64,000 bases of DNA, taken from positions 1 through 64,000 of the forward strand of contig JAFANA010000008.1 of the NCBI GenBank assembly GCA_019232905.1, in the 5' to 3' direction. Shown here in pieces: positions 1 to 9,556 of this stretch (its first letter is position 1; each line of letters starts with the position of its first letter). A program made the position numbers and the translations under genes. This DNA comes from Vulcanimicrobiota bacterium. GTDB lineage: Bacteria; Vulcanimicrobiota; Vulcanimicrobiia; Vulcanimicrobiales; Vulcanimicrobiaceae. Under the pieces are notes generated by a model. The model had not been told where the DNA came from and did not search any database. It was given only the letters and a program-made list of their open reading frames with translations.

Positions 1-2
1 GC

Positions 3-164
3 AAATCCGAACTCGTCTGCGACACGGCCGAAAACGCAACTCATCTGCGCGACTATTACGCGCGTCTGGGTTTCCGTGAAATAGCAACGCACTGCTGGCC
101 GAACGGGGCATACAAGAGTATCATCTTTAGCAAACAATTGAATGGAGCGTCACATCGTGGCTAG
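3..164 (+). CDS. C-terminal fragment of a GNAT-like acetyltransferase (truncated by window start)
   Basis: Open frame from position 3 to TAG at 162-164 reading ...LRDYYARLGFREIATHCWPNGAYKSIIFSKQL..., resembling the C-terminal end of GNAT proteins (YxRLGF motif). Confidence 0.55.
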   Translation, partial: KSELVCDTAENATHLRDYYARLGFREIATHCWPNGAYKSIIFSKQLNGASHRG

Positions 165-414
165 GGTCGACGTCGAACATCCACCGAAGGATGCGGAGAT
201 CAAACTCTATATCAGTCCGGATTGCCCATACTGTGCGCGCGCAATCGCGTACTACGGCCACGAAGGCATTGCCTATACGACGTACGACGCGCAGAACAAC
301 GAGACGCTACGCGACGAAATGTTCCGCTACACGAAAGACGATCCAACCGTTCCCGCCATCGTCATCAACGGCGAATACATTCAGAGTGGCTGGGGCTCGC
401 CTCCGCGAGGTTGA
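142..414 (+). CDS. Glutaredoxin-like protein (CPYC)
   Basis: Small thioredoxin-fold protein with ISPDCPYCARAIAYY and cis-Pro motif TVPAIVINGEYI. Confidence 0.75.
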   Translation: MERHIVARVDVEHPPKDAEIKLYISPDCPYCARAIAYYGHEGIAYTTYDAQNNETLRDEMFRYTKDDPTVPAIVINGEYIQSGWGSPPRG

Positions 415-1790
415 ACGGTGCACTGATTAAGCTCCTCAGTTTGAGAGAGACCCGTGAACGTGACGTACGCCGCACCGATGGCTACCGAAGCTAGTGCCAA
501 CCAGACGGGCGTCTTCACGAGCCAAATGACCCAGCCTTTCACGACGTCGTGTTGGGCAACGTACGAAGCCCAGATGCCGTGCGCGCTCGGCAATGCCGGC
601 TCGAGAATCAAACCGAAACGTGCCGCCGCTATCGCAATACATGCCGCGTATGCTGTAGTTCCAAGCGCCGCATACAGCGCTGCACGGACCTTCCCAACGT
701 ACGCATGCGTCAACGACGCGGAAACCATGGGAACGGCGAGGAGCAGCACGGGTTGCGCGAATAGCGATTCAACCGGTAAGGCCAGTACGATCGCTGCAAA
801 AACACCGAACGCCGATTGCCGGGAAGCAAGCCAGAGCGCCGCGGGGATCGCGCAAACCAGATGGTCTTCGTGCACGAACGGTCCGCCCAGAAGGGCGAGT
901 GCAGGTCCGATCACACACGCACCGGTAAGATCGCCGCGGCGCGCCAGCGCGCGAGCGTAAAAGAACGTAGCCACAAGCGCGATTGCAAATGCGATGCGCC
1001 CGGCCCATTGCGCCACCATAATGGAGTTGCCGAGTTGGAAGACGATCCACGGAACACCGTACTGCTGCGCGCGGATGGTTTCGGCGGCAACATGCGACGG
1101 CAAGAACCGAGTCACGTATTCGATATTTGCATGCGAGCCGATCGTGATGAACGACAGGCAACACAGCGCTACCACGACGGACACAGCTTCGATAACGTAG
1201 CGCCTTCCGAGCGCAGCGAGTGCGACCAATACCGCGAGTGCAATCTGCGGTTGCGAGCAAGCGCATATGAAACCGATGATTCGCAACGATCGCACGGATC
1301 GTGCCGTCCCCACGGCCAGCATCGCGATTCCGGCGAGCGCAACCCAGGGCAATTCGCCGACCGGGATGAGAACGAGCCCGAACGGTATTGCGAGTGCCAT
1401 GACGGCTGCATCGAACGAAGCGACGCGCAGCAGCGCAAGCATCGCCGCAACGAGGAGCGCTGCGAGCATCGTAATCGCATACCAGAGAATGGTTGCGCTT
1501 GTAAAATTCATGAGTGAGAGCGGAATGAATGCGGCGACTGCGTAACCCGGAAGCGGCGCCGGGTACGCGACGCCCGGCAATGCGGTGAAAAACGCTGCGC
1601 CCATTCGGCGCTGTTCGCACGGGGCAAGCGCCGTCTCGGAATACGAAAATGCGCCGGTGCGGGCGAGTTCGCCGGCACAATAAAATGCGCGAAAATCGCC
1701 GGCGAGCGCCGTGCGGTCGAGCTGGTGTCGAACGCCTGCGAATGTAACGATTGCGAGAAAAGCGAGCGCCGCGATCCGGCGAGCGATCAC
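381..1790 (-). CDS. Polytopic membrane protein, GT87/DUF2029-like glycosyltransferase
   Basis: 469 aa with many hydrophobic helices; DFRAFYCAGELAR...YPAPLPGY resembles GT87-type mannosyltransferases. Confidence 0.55.
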   Translation of the reverse strand: MIARRIAALAFLAIVTFAGVRHQLDRTALAGDFRAFYCAGELARTGAFSYSETALAPCEQRRMGAAFFTALPGVAYPAPLPGYAVAAFIPLSLMNFTSATILWYAITMLAALLVAAMLALLRVASFDAAVMALAIPFGLVLIPVGELPWVALAGIAMLAVGTARSVRSLRIIGFICACSQPQIALAVLVALAALGRRYVIEAVSVVVALCCLSFITIGSHANIEYVTRFLPSHVAAETIRAQQYGVPWIVFQLGNSIMVAQWAGRIAFAIALVATFFYARALARRGDLTGACVIGPALALLGGPFVHEDHLVCAIPAALWLASRQSAFGVFAAIVLALPVESLFAQPVLLLAVPMVSASLTHAYVGKVRAALYAALGTTAYAACIAIAAARFGLILEPALPSAHGIWASYVAQHDVVKGWVIWLVKTPVWLALASVAIGAAYVTFTGLSQTEELNQCTVQPRGGEPQPL

Positions 1791-3082
1791 TGCGAACGAA
1801 CCGGAACAGGCATCACGACGGACTGTTGCGCTGCACCGTCGTCAACGGTGATGACGAGCGAGTACGGGCCGTTGGAAACCTTCGGAATGTCGAAACTCGC
1901 AGCGGTCACGCCGGCCGGTGCGTCGGTGCGCGCGATCTCCGTGCCGGAGGCTGCTTGAAGGGCCATACGGATCGGAACGCGATGGTCGATGATCGAGATT
2001 GCAAAGGGCTTGCCGGCGACCGCATAGGGCGAGGGAAACTGTACGAGGTCGTGCGCGCGAAGCGGCTGCGAAGCGTCGAGCACCGCAAGCACCTGCGGGG
2101 CTACGATAACCTGTGCAGCGCTGCTCGCTGTGCGTCCGCCTCGCGATGCTTCGATTCGCACGGTGTACCGGGAGGGTTGGGTTACCGCCGGCGCGGGAAG
2201 CGATACGGTGCCGGCACGTTCGAGCGGCACATAGAAGACGGTCTTGCCGGCCGAGTCAACGAGTGCGACGCGCGCGCTCGCCGCCGAAAGTGCGTAGCGC
2301 ACCGCGATCGACTCGCCCGATGTGACTTGCGAACGCTCCATTGTGAGGGTTGATATTTCCGGAGGTTCTTGGGGCGCGGGTGTCGGCTGCACGGCAACCG
2401 TCGCGCTTTGCTCCGACGCGGTGTGAAAGCCTTGCCACGACAGGCGGACGCGTTCAAATCCGGGAGCGCCCGCGACGTAGGAGATCGTGCCGCGACCGAG
2501 CGGCAGCGAACCGGAGCGGAGGATGCGCGATCGCTCGAACACGTCATAGCGAAGCGCTCCGATGCCGAACGCAGCATAGGGTATCTGCACGAGCGATTCC
2601 GAAAGAACGTGCTCGGGCGGTGCGCCTATCTCGAGCGTTGCATAGTGACTGAGCCCGAAAAAGGCAGCGGCAGCGACAGGAACGACTGCGGCGATTGCGG
2701 CTGCGCGCCGTACGAACGGCGGCACTGGAGCCGACATCGTGTATTCCAGCGTCGCGGCGCGCATCGACACGATCACGCGCTTGAACTTACGCCGCATGCG
2801 CCGAGGCACGCGGATCGTGAAGTCTTCAATGCCGAGCGCTCCTACACGGAACTCGTACGGCGCGATCGATTCGAGGCCGGCAGACGTTTCTCCGTAGACG
2901 CTGCAGTAGAGTGTCTCGCGGCTTCTGTTGAGGATGCGCGCCCCGAATACTGATGAGCGCCAGTTGTTCGCAATGCACATAACGGCACTGACGATCGGAC
3001 CGTCGCTGGTTCCGACCAGCGAAGGACGCTCGATGACCGTATATTGCGAGCGCTTCGCGATGACCGGCAAGAAAGCGTTCAT
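1787..3082 (-). CDS. Membrane-anchored protein with Ig-like domains, downstream gene of the Tad operon
   Basis: Start chosen at MNAFLPVIAKR (3082), overlapping the TadE stop; N-terminal domain, one TM segment, then repeated beta-rich domains. Resembles the product of 18064-19062. Confidence 0.6.
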   Translation of the reverse strand: MNAFLPVIAKRSQYTVIERPSLVGTSDGPIVSAVMCIANNWRSSVFGARILNRSRETLYCSVYGETSAGLESIAPYEFRVGALGIEDFTIRVPRRMRRKFKRVIVSMRAATLEYTMSAPVPPFVRRAAAIAAVVPVAAAAFFGLSHYATLEIGAPPEHVLSESLVQIPYAAFGIGALRYDVFERSRILRSGSLPLGRGTISYVAGAPGFERVRLSWQGFHTASEQSATVAVQPTPAPQEPPEISTLTMERSQVTSGESIAVRYALSAASARVALVDSAGKTVFYVPLERAGTVSLPAPAVTQPSRYTVRIEASRGGRTASSAAQVIVAPQVLAVLDASQPLRAHDLVQFPSPYAVAGKPFAISIIDHRVPIRMALQAASGTEIARTDAPAGVTAASFDIPKVSNGPYSLVITVDDGAAQQSVVMPVPVRSQ

Positions 3083-3759
3083 GGAGAAGGACACGCGGCG
3101 TTGAGCACCTGACCCGTCGGATAGAGCGGCAATGGCGTTGGCGGTGGATTTCCCGTATCGCCCTGACCTTGCAGCGACTGCTGTACGGCCGCTTCGAGAT
3201 CGCCGTAGCACGCAAGCATCGTTTTCATGTCCGGCGCCGTGAAAAATTTCTGCGTCGCCGAAAGCAGTTGCGGCGATGACAACGACGGATTGACGGAAGT
3301 CAAATATGATGGTATTGCTGCCGCCGCCGAAAGCGCAGAGATAGACTCGGAGAAAATGGCCGGTTGGACGAACGGTGCGCCGGTCATTGTTACCGTTGCC
3401 GGCGTGCATGCTGGCACGCCCGTCGACACGGGCTGCCAGAACGGGTCGCTCGTCGGTCCCGGAAACGGCGATGCGTTGGCAAGGACGTTGGTCGACGGCG
3501 CGCCGCACGTGTGGGTCGCCATCGCCGCGTTCGGATACTCGGTATTTTCATAGAGCGAATACAAGCTCCAGGCGCTGTACGGACTCGCCTGGCTCGAGAT
3601 CAGTCCGCTGTACCGGACGGCGAACTGCAGCCGCTCGTTGACGACCGAAGACTGCACGATCCAAATGATGCCGAAGAGCACGATCAAGAATACCGGAAGA
3701 AAAATGACCGTCTCCGTAAACGCTTGGCCGCGCCGCGCAGATGCGCTCATGAGTTGCAT
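3079..3759 (-). CDS. TadE-like pseudopilin
   Basis: RRGQAFTETVIFLPVFLIVLFGIIWIVQSSVV N-terminus typical of TadE-like proteins; in Tad operon. Confidence 0.75.
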   Translation of the reverse strand: MQLMSASARRGQAFTETVIFLPVFLIVLFGIIWIVQSSVVNERLQFAVRYSGLISSQASPYSAWSLYSLYENTEYPNAAMATHTCGAPSTNVLANASPFPGPTSDPFWQPVSTGVPACTPATVTMTGAPFVQPAIFSESISALSAAAAIPSYLTSVNPSLSSPQLLSATQKFFTAPDMKTMLACYGDLEAAVQQSLQGQGDTGNPPPTPLPLYPTGQVLNAACPSP

Positions 3760-4823
3760 GCGTACTGGCTGTTCGTCAACGCGCCGCTATACGGCGGAAT
3801 GGAAATGGTCGTCCACCACCCGGTGTAGACATCCATCGCTTCAGAGCCGAGCCCTCCGGTAAACGTTCCGCCAAGCGTGGAGGTTTGGGGATTTCCGGGG
3901 TTCCCCCACGGCCTGTTGATGTTTCCGCCGAAATCAACGCGCAAGTTCGGGTCGTTGTCCGGAAAGAGCGGACCGCTGCCGTTTGACTCGGGAAACTCCG
4001 CCGGCTGAAACGGCTGCGAGCTCATCGGGTTCACGATACCGCCGGCTTCCATGAATTCTTGCGTCGCCATGAGGGTCGTCGCCGCGGCTCGGCCGATCGC
4101 GGTGAACGTCGGCGACGCGCTCCAAGACAGCGCCGCCGGAAAAAGCGGCTTCACATTGGCGCACGCAATAACTTCGATCTGCAGTGGGATCAGATTCTGA
4201 TTGAGCGCGGCGGGAGCGGTCAATGCGCCCCCGACGGTGGCGCCGCAACAATCCGAGATGACGTCGTGCAGCGCGAGCGTGCGCGGCTGCGGATTTACGA
4301 CCGTATACGAGAAGGCGCAGTCTCCGCCGGTTTGCGTCGCACAATTGTTTTGGAAATTTGCCACGGCTTGCGTGACCGACGCCACGTCGCTCGCATACGT
4401 CGGCGCATCGAGTGCTTGTATGAGCTGGACGTCGGTGGTGTACCGGTTCGCTGCCGCGGTAAATGCCGTGCTCAAGTTGTTGTAAATCGTTTGGCAGGAC
4501 GTCGTGCCGCCGCTGTTCGTGCATCCGGTGTTCGCGCCTGCGTTCGTCGACGTGATGATCGCGAGATCGCGAAGCAAATAGCGCAGACGATATTCTTCGA
4601 CGGCTGCCGCATGGATGTCGCTGAGCAGCGCGTTCCAGTGCGTCGCTTGGATCGAGAGTGCGCCTTGCGCTGCGGCGTCCGCGGCGTTTTGCGCGCGAAT
4701 CTGCCAATAGATCGAATTCCCATAGTTGACGGAAAAGCCAAGCAGCGCAATAGCCGTCAGCGTCCCGAATGTCCAGATGGGAAGCGTTTGACCGCGACGC
4801 GCATGGAGACCGAACATCAGCAC
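3747..4823 (-). CDS. TadG-like pilus assembly protein
   Basis: HARRGQTLPIWTFGTLTAIALLGFSVNYGNSIYWQIRAQNAADAAAQGAL, the characteristic TadG-type N-terminal TM and Q.AADAAA segment. Confidence 0.75.
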   Translation of the reverse strand: MLMFGLHARRGQTLPIWTFGTLTAIALLGFSVNYGNSIYWQIRAQNAADAAAQGALSIQATHWNALLSDIHAAAVEEYRLRYLLRDLAIITSTNAGANTGCTNSGGTTSCQTIYNNLSTAFTAAANRYTTDVQLIQALDAPTYASDVASVTQAVANFQNNCATQTGGDCAFSYTVVNPQPRTLALHDVISDCCGATVGGALTAPAALNQNLIPLQIEVIACANVKPLFPAALSWSASPTFTAIGRAAATTLMATQEFMEAGGIVNPMSSQPFQPAEFPESNGSGPLFPDNDPNLRVDFGGNINRPWGNPGNPQTSTLGGTFTGGLGSEAMDVYTGWWTTISIPPYSGALTNSQYACNS

Positions 4824-5830
4824 GCTCCGCCGAACAGGTAATTCGGATTCTGCGGGTAGTTCGCGCCGTAATCGCCCCCGACGCCGCCGCTTAGCGTGGA
4901 TGTGTCGACGTCGTAGCCGGTCGCCGCATTCATAGCGGCAATCTGAAAAACGTTGGGTTGAGTCAAGACGAGTTGACTATAGTTCGAGCTACTTTGCAGC
5001 ATCGCAGCGATAGAAGCGTAAAAGCGTTGGTGACACGTCATTGCACCGAATGCGTTACCGTAGCCGACACCATTGGTGCCGTTTTGATAATTGCCGTTCG
5101 TGGCCGAACTCTTAGACACGTCCTTGAGGAACTCGGCAAGGCCTAATGCATAGATATTCGAGCCTTGCTGCGCACAATCAAAATAGTCACCCGATGCAAT
5201 GTTGCTGTTGCACTGCTTCATCCAAGCCATCGCAAAATAGTACGGAGGTACGTTTTGATCGTCGCCGTTTACTGTGCTCGGCAACACCAGATCGCCGGAT
5301 GAGAGCGCGGAGTTGTATCCGTATCCGGTTGAGTCGTCGTCGTGATTCGCGACCATCGCGCGTCCCTCGATGTTGCCCGACGTCATCACGATCGGATTGG
5401 TGAAGAGCGAGAGATCGAACGACGGAAGTGAAAGCGTGGCTTGCGATACGATTTGCTGCGGAAGGATGATCGACGCTCCGCCGTAGCGCGAACTATTTGG
5501 TGCGGTGGGCCCATTGGCTACGCCGCCCGTTGTGTATTCGCCGAGCACCGCTGCGGCATTTGCATCGGTCCCTTCGGTGTTCGGCGGAGACGACGGCTTC
5601 GTGACGACGCTTCCCGCGGGAACGATCGGCAAGACCTTTCCCATTTTCGTCGCCGGCACGCTGCCGGTCAGCGCGTAGGCATGCGAATATAAGAATGTCG
5701 CGGCATCGAGTTGCAACTGATCGTATCCGGCAAGCACGACCTGTGACGTACCGAAGAGCAACGCGAGGATAAAGCCGAGGACCGCCACGGTTTCCGCCAT
5801 GGCGCCGCCGCGACGCGACGCGGTCAGCAT
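4817..5830 (-). CDS. Second TadE-like pseudopilin
   Basis: MLTASRRGGAMAETVAVLGFILALLFGTSQVVLAGYDQLQLDAATFLYSHAYALTG; start chosen at 5830. Confidence 0.65.
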   Translation of the reverse strand: MLTASRRGGAMAETVAVLGFILALLFGTSQVVLAGYDQLQLDAATFLYSHAYALTGSVPATKMGKVLPIVPAGSVVTKPSSPPNTEGTDANAAAVLGEYTTGGVANGPTAPNSSRYGGASIILPQQIVSQATLSLPSFDLSLFTNPIVMTSGNIEGRAMVANHDDDSTGYGYNSALSSGDLVLPSTVNGDDQNVPPYYFAMAWMKQCNSNIASGDYFDCAQQGSNIYALGLAEFLKDVSKSSATNGNYQNGTNGVGYGNAFGAMTCHQRFYASIAAMLQSSSNYSQLVLTQPNVFQIAAMNAATGYDVDTSTLSGGVGGDYGANYPQNPNYLFGGAC

Positions 5831-6018
5831 CCCGCCGTGCCGGGTGGGCATTGTTGCATCGCCGTCGTGCCGCTGAAGATCGACTGCAGAACGGCGTTTG
5901 CAGCGGAGGCAACCGCAAGCAAACCTCCGATGCTGAGAATGCTGAACGATGCCATGAGAAGACCGTACTCCGTAAGCGTTGCGCCTTCTTCATCGCGCAG
6001 CAGCGCCGCGAGATTCAT
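5824..6018 (-). CDS. Flp-family type IVb pilin (copy 1)
   Basis: MNLAALLRDEEGATLTEYGLLMASFSILSIGGLL: G(A)TLTEYGL motif of Flp pilins; start overlaps secretin stop (ATGA). Confidence 0.85.
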   Translation of the reverse strand: MNLAALLRDEEGATLTEYGLLMASFSILSIGGLLAVASAANAVLQSIFSGTTAMQQCPPGTAGC

Positions 6019-7430
6019 TTCGACGTGAGGACGTGGGGCGTCATCACGAACACCACCTGCGTCTCCGAATGTTGATACTCGGTGCTTTGGAAGAGTTTTC
6101 CTAACACCGGGATACTGCTCAACAACGGAATCTTTTGGATTGTGCGTTGATCGATATGGTTGAGCAGTCCGCCGAGAACGATGCTGTCGCCGCTGGCGGC
6201 GACCACGTTCGTCGACAGCGTGCTTTCCTTGATGGCCGGAACCGTATAGCCCGCGAACGACACGGAGTTTTGATAGTCCAAGTCCGAGATGTCCGGAGTA
6301 ACGGCCGCTTGAACGTCGCCGTTCGGAAGCAACGTCGGCGTTACTTTGAGATTCACGCCGTAGGGCTTGAACACGACGGAGACTTGTCCGAGTCCGCTCG
6401 AGAACAAGTACGGGATCTGTCCGCCGACGAGAAAGGATGCTTCCGTTCCGCTTTGGGCGACGAGATCGGGGCTCGAAAGAATTCGCGCATGACCGGTCTG
6501 CATCAACAGATCGAGCGTAGGCGCAAGCAGCGTCGTTCGCACCCACGGCCCGATGTTGAGCGCTTTGCCGTCGCTGCAGGAGCCGCAATTTTCCGTAATT
6601 GGAAAACTCGGGGGCCCGTAGACGAAACCGCCGCTCACCGATGAATTGATCTGCGCCGATTGCAGCCGCAGCCCGAGTTGCTGCATCGCCGATTGATCGA
6701 CTTCGAGCACATAGAGCTTGATGTCGATTTGGGTAACGCCGCGCACGCTAAGGCGGTCGATCAGTTTTCCTGTCGCGCCGAAGTCTGCGCCGGCTAGCGA
6801 CTGTGCCTTCGCCAAAATCTGCTCTGCATGCTCGAGCGAATCGACCTCGCCGCTCACAATCAAGTTGCCCGCTCCGTCGGGCTCAACCGAGATATCGCGC
6901 GCACCGGAGATGGAAAGCGCGCGTCCTATTTCCGTATACGAATGGCGAAGCGTTACCGCATTGACGATGGTGAAGTGATTTGCTTTCGCCATCGGCTCGA
7001 AACGATTGAGAATGCTCTGAAGCTCGGCGTACTGGGCGCGTGTATCTACGGTACCTCGAACGATGAGCGCGTGCGCGAAATTCACGAAATGCACGTCCGG
7101 ATCGGCAACCGCCGCTTTGACCATGCCCGCGATATTGTCGAGTCCGCCGTCCGTGACGACGACGGTGTAAGTAATCTGCGCCTGGCCTTCCCACACAACG
7201 ACCGTCGTCTGTCCGTTGTCTTTGGCGTTGACGACCACTTCGGACGTTCCGACGGGCACTACCCCGGCGATTGCGCTGTTCCCGACGGCGACGCGCGAGA
7301 GACCCGGAGTGGAAAGTACCGTCGACTCCCCGGTTCGCATGGTGATAGTCCGTTCGACCCCTGCCGACGCGGGAGCAAACAGCGTGAGAAAAAGGAGCGC
7401 GATCAAGGACGCAGCCCGTAGTGGATTCAT
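6015..7430 (-). CDS. cpaC: Tad pilus secretin CpaC/RcpA
   Basis: Signal peptide, N-terminal pilus-secretin domain (GESTVLSTPGLSRVAVGNSAIAGVVPVG), BON-like segment and secretin core (TPTLLPNGDVQAAVTPDISDLD...VVAASGDSIVLGGLL). Confidence 0.9.
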   Translation of the reverse strand: MNPLRAASLIALLFLTLFAPASAGVERTITMRTGESTVLSTPGLSRVAVGNSAIAGVVPVGTSEVVVNAKDNGQTTVVVWEGQAQITYTVVVTDGGLDNIAGMVKAAVADPDVHFVNFAHALIVRGTVDTRAQYAELQSILNRFEPMAKANHFTIVNAVTLRHSYTEIGRALSISGARDISVEPDGAGNLIVSGEVDSLEHAEQILAKAQSLAGADFGATGKLIDRLSVRGVTQIDIKLYVLEVDQSAMQQLGLRLQSAQINSSVSGGFVYGPPSFPITENCGSCSDGKALNIGPWVRTTLLAPTLDLLMQTGHARILSSPDLVAQSGTEASFLVGGQIPYLFSSGLGQVSVVFKPYGVNLKVTPTLLPNGDVQAAVTPDISDLDYQNSVSFAGYTVPAIKESTLSTNVVAASGDSIVLGGLLNHIDQRTIQKIPLLSSIPVLGKLFQSTEYQHSETQVVFVMTPHVLTSK

Positions 7431-7581
7431 TTGATGCGTATTATGGCATGCGGGCCCGGCGTTAACGCGTTAGCAAGACATTCGCAAAACGTGAAGTTTT
7501 TAACGAGGACGTCCGTCCGACGTTATCGCGGTGCCGACTCCGGTTATGATGGCGGTAGACGCTCCACGGAGGAATTCGTCC

Positions 7582-7998
7582 ATGTTCGTACGCGCGAGCT
7601 TATCATTGCTCGGCTCCGTTCTCGTCTTTTTCTGTACGAGCGTTCCGGCCCTTGCGCAAGGACACGGGTTGACCGTTGATGTGCGTTCCGGCATTCTTGG
7701 ATGGGAAGGCATCTGGGTCATCGGCAGTGCGCCGGTTTATTCAGAGGTCTTCCTTGATGTTACCGAGGTTGTCTCGCGGGATCTTCCGGTTATTTCGATC
7801 GGGAGTTATCGCGTGGTGGCGGATGGTACCGGGGCGTTTTCGCAAGCAATTCCGGTTGCGCCGGCATACCTTCAAAACGCGGTCATCACGGTCCACGCGC
7901 AGCTCGCGGGTGCAGCGGCGAGATCGGTCACAACGACCTATCGTGCGCCCAATGCCGATCTTTACGTCCCCGTGTGGGACGACGGGAGTGGGCATTGA
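7582..7998 (+). CDS. Small secreted protein of the Tad locus
   Basis: MFVRASLSLLGSVLVFFCTSVPALAQ signal peptide; GGAGG-like SD upstream; lies just before the flp pilin. Confidence 0.6.
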   Translation: MFVRASLSLLGSVLVFFCTSVPALAQGHGLTVDVRSGILGWEGIWVIGSAPVYSEVFLDVTEVVSRDLPVISIGSYRVVADGTGAFSQAIPVAPAYLQNAVITVHAQLAGAAARSVTTTYRAPNADLYVPVWDDGSGH

Positions 7999-8036
7999 GC
8001 CTGGTCTAACGCTAAATTTATCAAGGAGTTAATCAC

Positions 8037-8195
8037 ATGAACGCACTCAAGAATCTCCTCAAGGATGAAAACGGCGCCACGCTCGTCGAGTATGGCATTA
8101 TCGTTGCGCTTATCGCCGTCGTCTGCATCGGCATCATTTCAACGCTTGGACAAAAGATCGCGGCTCAGTTCACGACGATCAACACCGAGCTCTAA
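8037..8195 (+). CDS. flp: Flp-family type IVb pilin (copy 2; absent from supplied ORF track)
   Basis: Read directly: MNALKNLLKDENGATLVEYGIIVALIAVVCIGIISTLGQKIAAQFTTINTEL, with AAGGAG SD (caaggagttaatcacATG). Confidence 0.95.
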   Translation: MNALKNLLKDENGATLVEYGIIVALIAVVCIGIISTLGQKIAAQFTTINTEL

Positions 8196-8207
8196 CACGT
8201 CGAGCCG

Positions 8208-8738
8208 ATGACCTGGGCAATCGCCTGTTGTGCTTGCGCGCTGGCGGTGATAACCGACCTGCGCTCGCGGCGAATCCCTAACGTGCTCACGCTATCGCTC
8301 ATTGCGTTTGCGCCGTTTATGGCGCTTGCGCGCGGAGGGATAGCGGGAGCAGTAGGGGATGTGCTTTTGATCGCGGTGTTGATTGCTTTTGGGCTCGTCG
8401 TTCATCGGGGCGGGTGGCTCGGCGGCGGTGATATTAAGCTCGCCTGCGGCATTGCGGCCGTGATCGGCTATCCCTCGTGCATTGGTTTTCTTTTACTGTC
8501 AGGGATCTGCGGCGGAGTGCTCGCGCTCGTATGGGCACTTGCGCACGGGCGCGCATCCCAGTTGCGCGCGCAGCTGCAGGGAGCGGCAATTGCCGCGCTC
8601 ACGCGAAGCGGGACCGTCCCGCCCGTGGCTCTCAGTACTCAGGATGCGCGCATCCCGTACGCCCTGGCGTTCTCCGCGGGCCTGGCCTGCAGCATGCTTT
8701 TTGAAATAGGTTTCCCGGCCATGAGGTTTTGGCAATGA
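8208..8738 (+). CDS. cpaA: A24 prepilin peptidase CpaA/TadV (copy 1)
   Basis: TDLRSRRIPN and GGGDIKL aspartyl protease motifs in a polytopic protein. Confidence 0.85.
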   Translation: MTWAIACCACALAVITDLRSRRIPNVLTLSLIAFAPFMALARGGIAGAVGDVLLIAVLIAFGLVVHRGGWLGGGDIKLACGIAAVIGYPSCIGFLLLSGICGGVLALVWALAHGRASQLRAQLQGAAIAALTRSGTVPPVALSTQDARIPYALAFSAGLACSMLFEIGFPAMRFWQ

Positions 8739-9556
8739 ACAATCGCCGTTTGCTAACGATTGCAGGCGGCGCTGTCGCAGCCGTCGCGTTGTTCTCGTTC
8801 TTCGCGCTCGTTTTCGCGGGGCGGCATCCGGAACAAATTCCGTCGGTTCCCGTCGTCGTCGCGCGCGAAGATATTCCGGCGCGAACGCCCTTGAACGCGT
8901 CGATGTTCACCGCCGTCCAAAAGACGGCCGATCAAGTCCCGCGCGACGCATTGGGCTCGACCGCCGCAGTGAACGGTACCGTTTCGGAACGTGCGATCGT
9001 GAAAGATGCCGTCGTTGAAAGCCCGGATGTTGCGCCCGCGTCTTCGCTGGGATTGGCGGTGCAACTCCGCAGCGGCCTGCGCGCCGTTTCCATTGCGGTC
9101 GACCCGGTTAAAGATGTGTCCGGATTGCTCCATCCCGGCGATCGCATCGATGTGATCGCGGTGCCGCCGAAGGTGGGATCGAACGCAGCAGCGTTCACGA
9201 TCATGCGGAACATCCGCGTCCTATCGGTCGGCACGACCTTCATGGCCACGCCCGATCCATCGGCGAACGCGCCGGGAACGCAGCCGCCTGATGTCCGAAC
9301 CGTGACGCTCGAAGTTACGCCAGTCCAAGCAAATCTTCTGACGATGGCCGACCTAAACAGCACGCTTCGGCTTGCACTTCGGCCTCCGAACGAACCAGCG
9401 ACGTCCGGTTTTACCGATCGCCTCGTCTTCTTTGAGTCGACGCCGGCCCCGCCGCCGGCGAGCGCACCGGTGCGGCAGGCCGTAGCGCCCGCGCGCCCGG
9501 CGTACTCGGTTCCGGTGATCGACGGCGACCGCTTTGAAGGTTCGGGCTCGCGATGA
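8735..9556 (+). CDS. cpaB: Flp pilus assembly protein CpaB/RcpC
   Basis: Single TM then SAF-like domain: VVVAREDIPARTPLNASMFT...GLRAVSIAVDPVKDVSGLLHPGDRIDVIAV. Confidence 0.9.
   Translation: MNNRRLLTIAGGAVAAVALFSFFALVFAGRHPEQIPSVPVVVAREDIPARTPLNASMFTAVQKTADQVPRDALGSTAAVNGTVSERAIVKDAVVESPDVAPASSLGLAVQLRSGLRAVSIAVDPVKDVSGLLHPGDRIDVIAVPPKVGSNAAAFTIMRNIRVLSVGTTFMATPDPSANAPGTQPPDVRTVTLEVTPVQANLLTMADLNSTLRLALRPPNEPATSGFTDRLVFFESTPAPPPASAPVRQAVAPARPAYSVPVIDGDRFEGSGSR

Noticed and set aside
7463-7472. TAACGCGTTA palindrome in the divergent Tad promoter region
   Set aside because: Only 10 bp and no second copy or recognisable promoter context; too weak to call as an operator.
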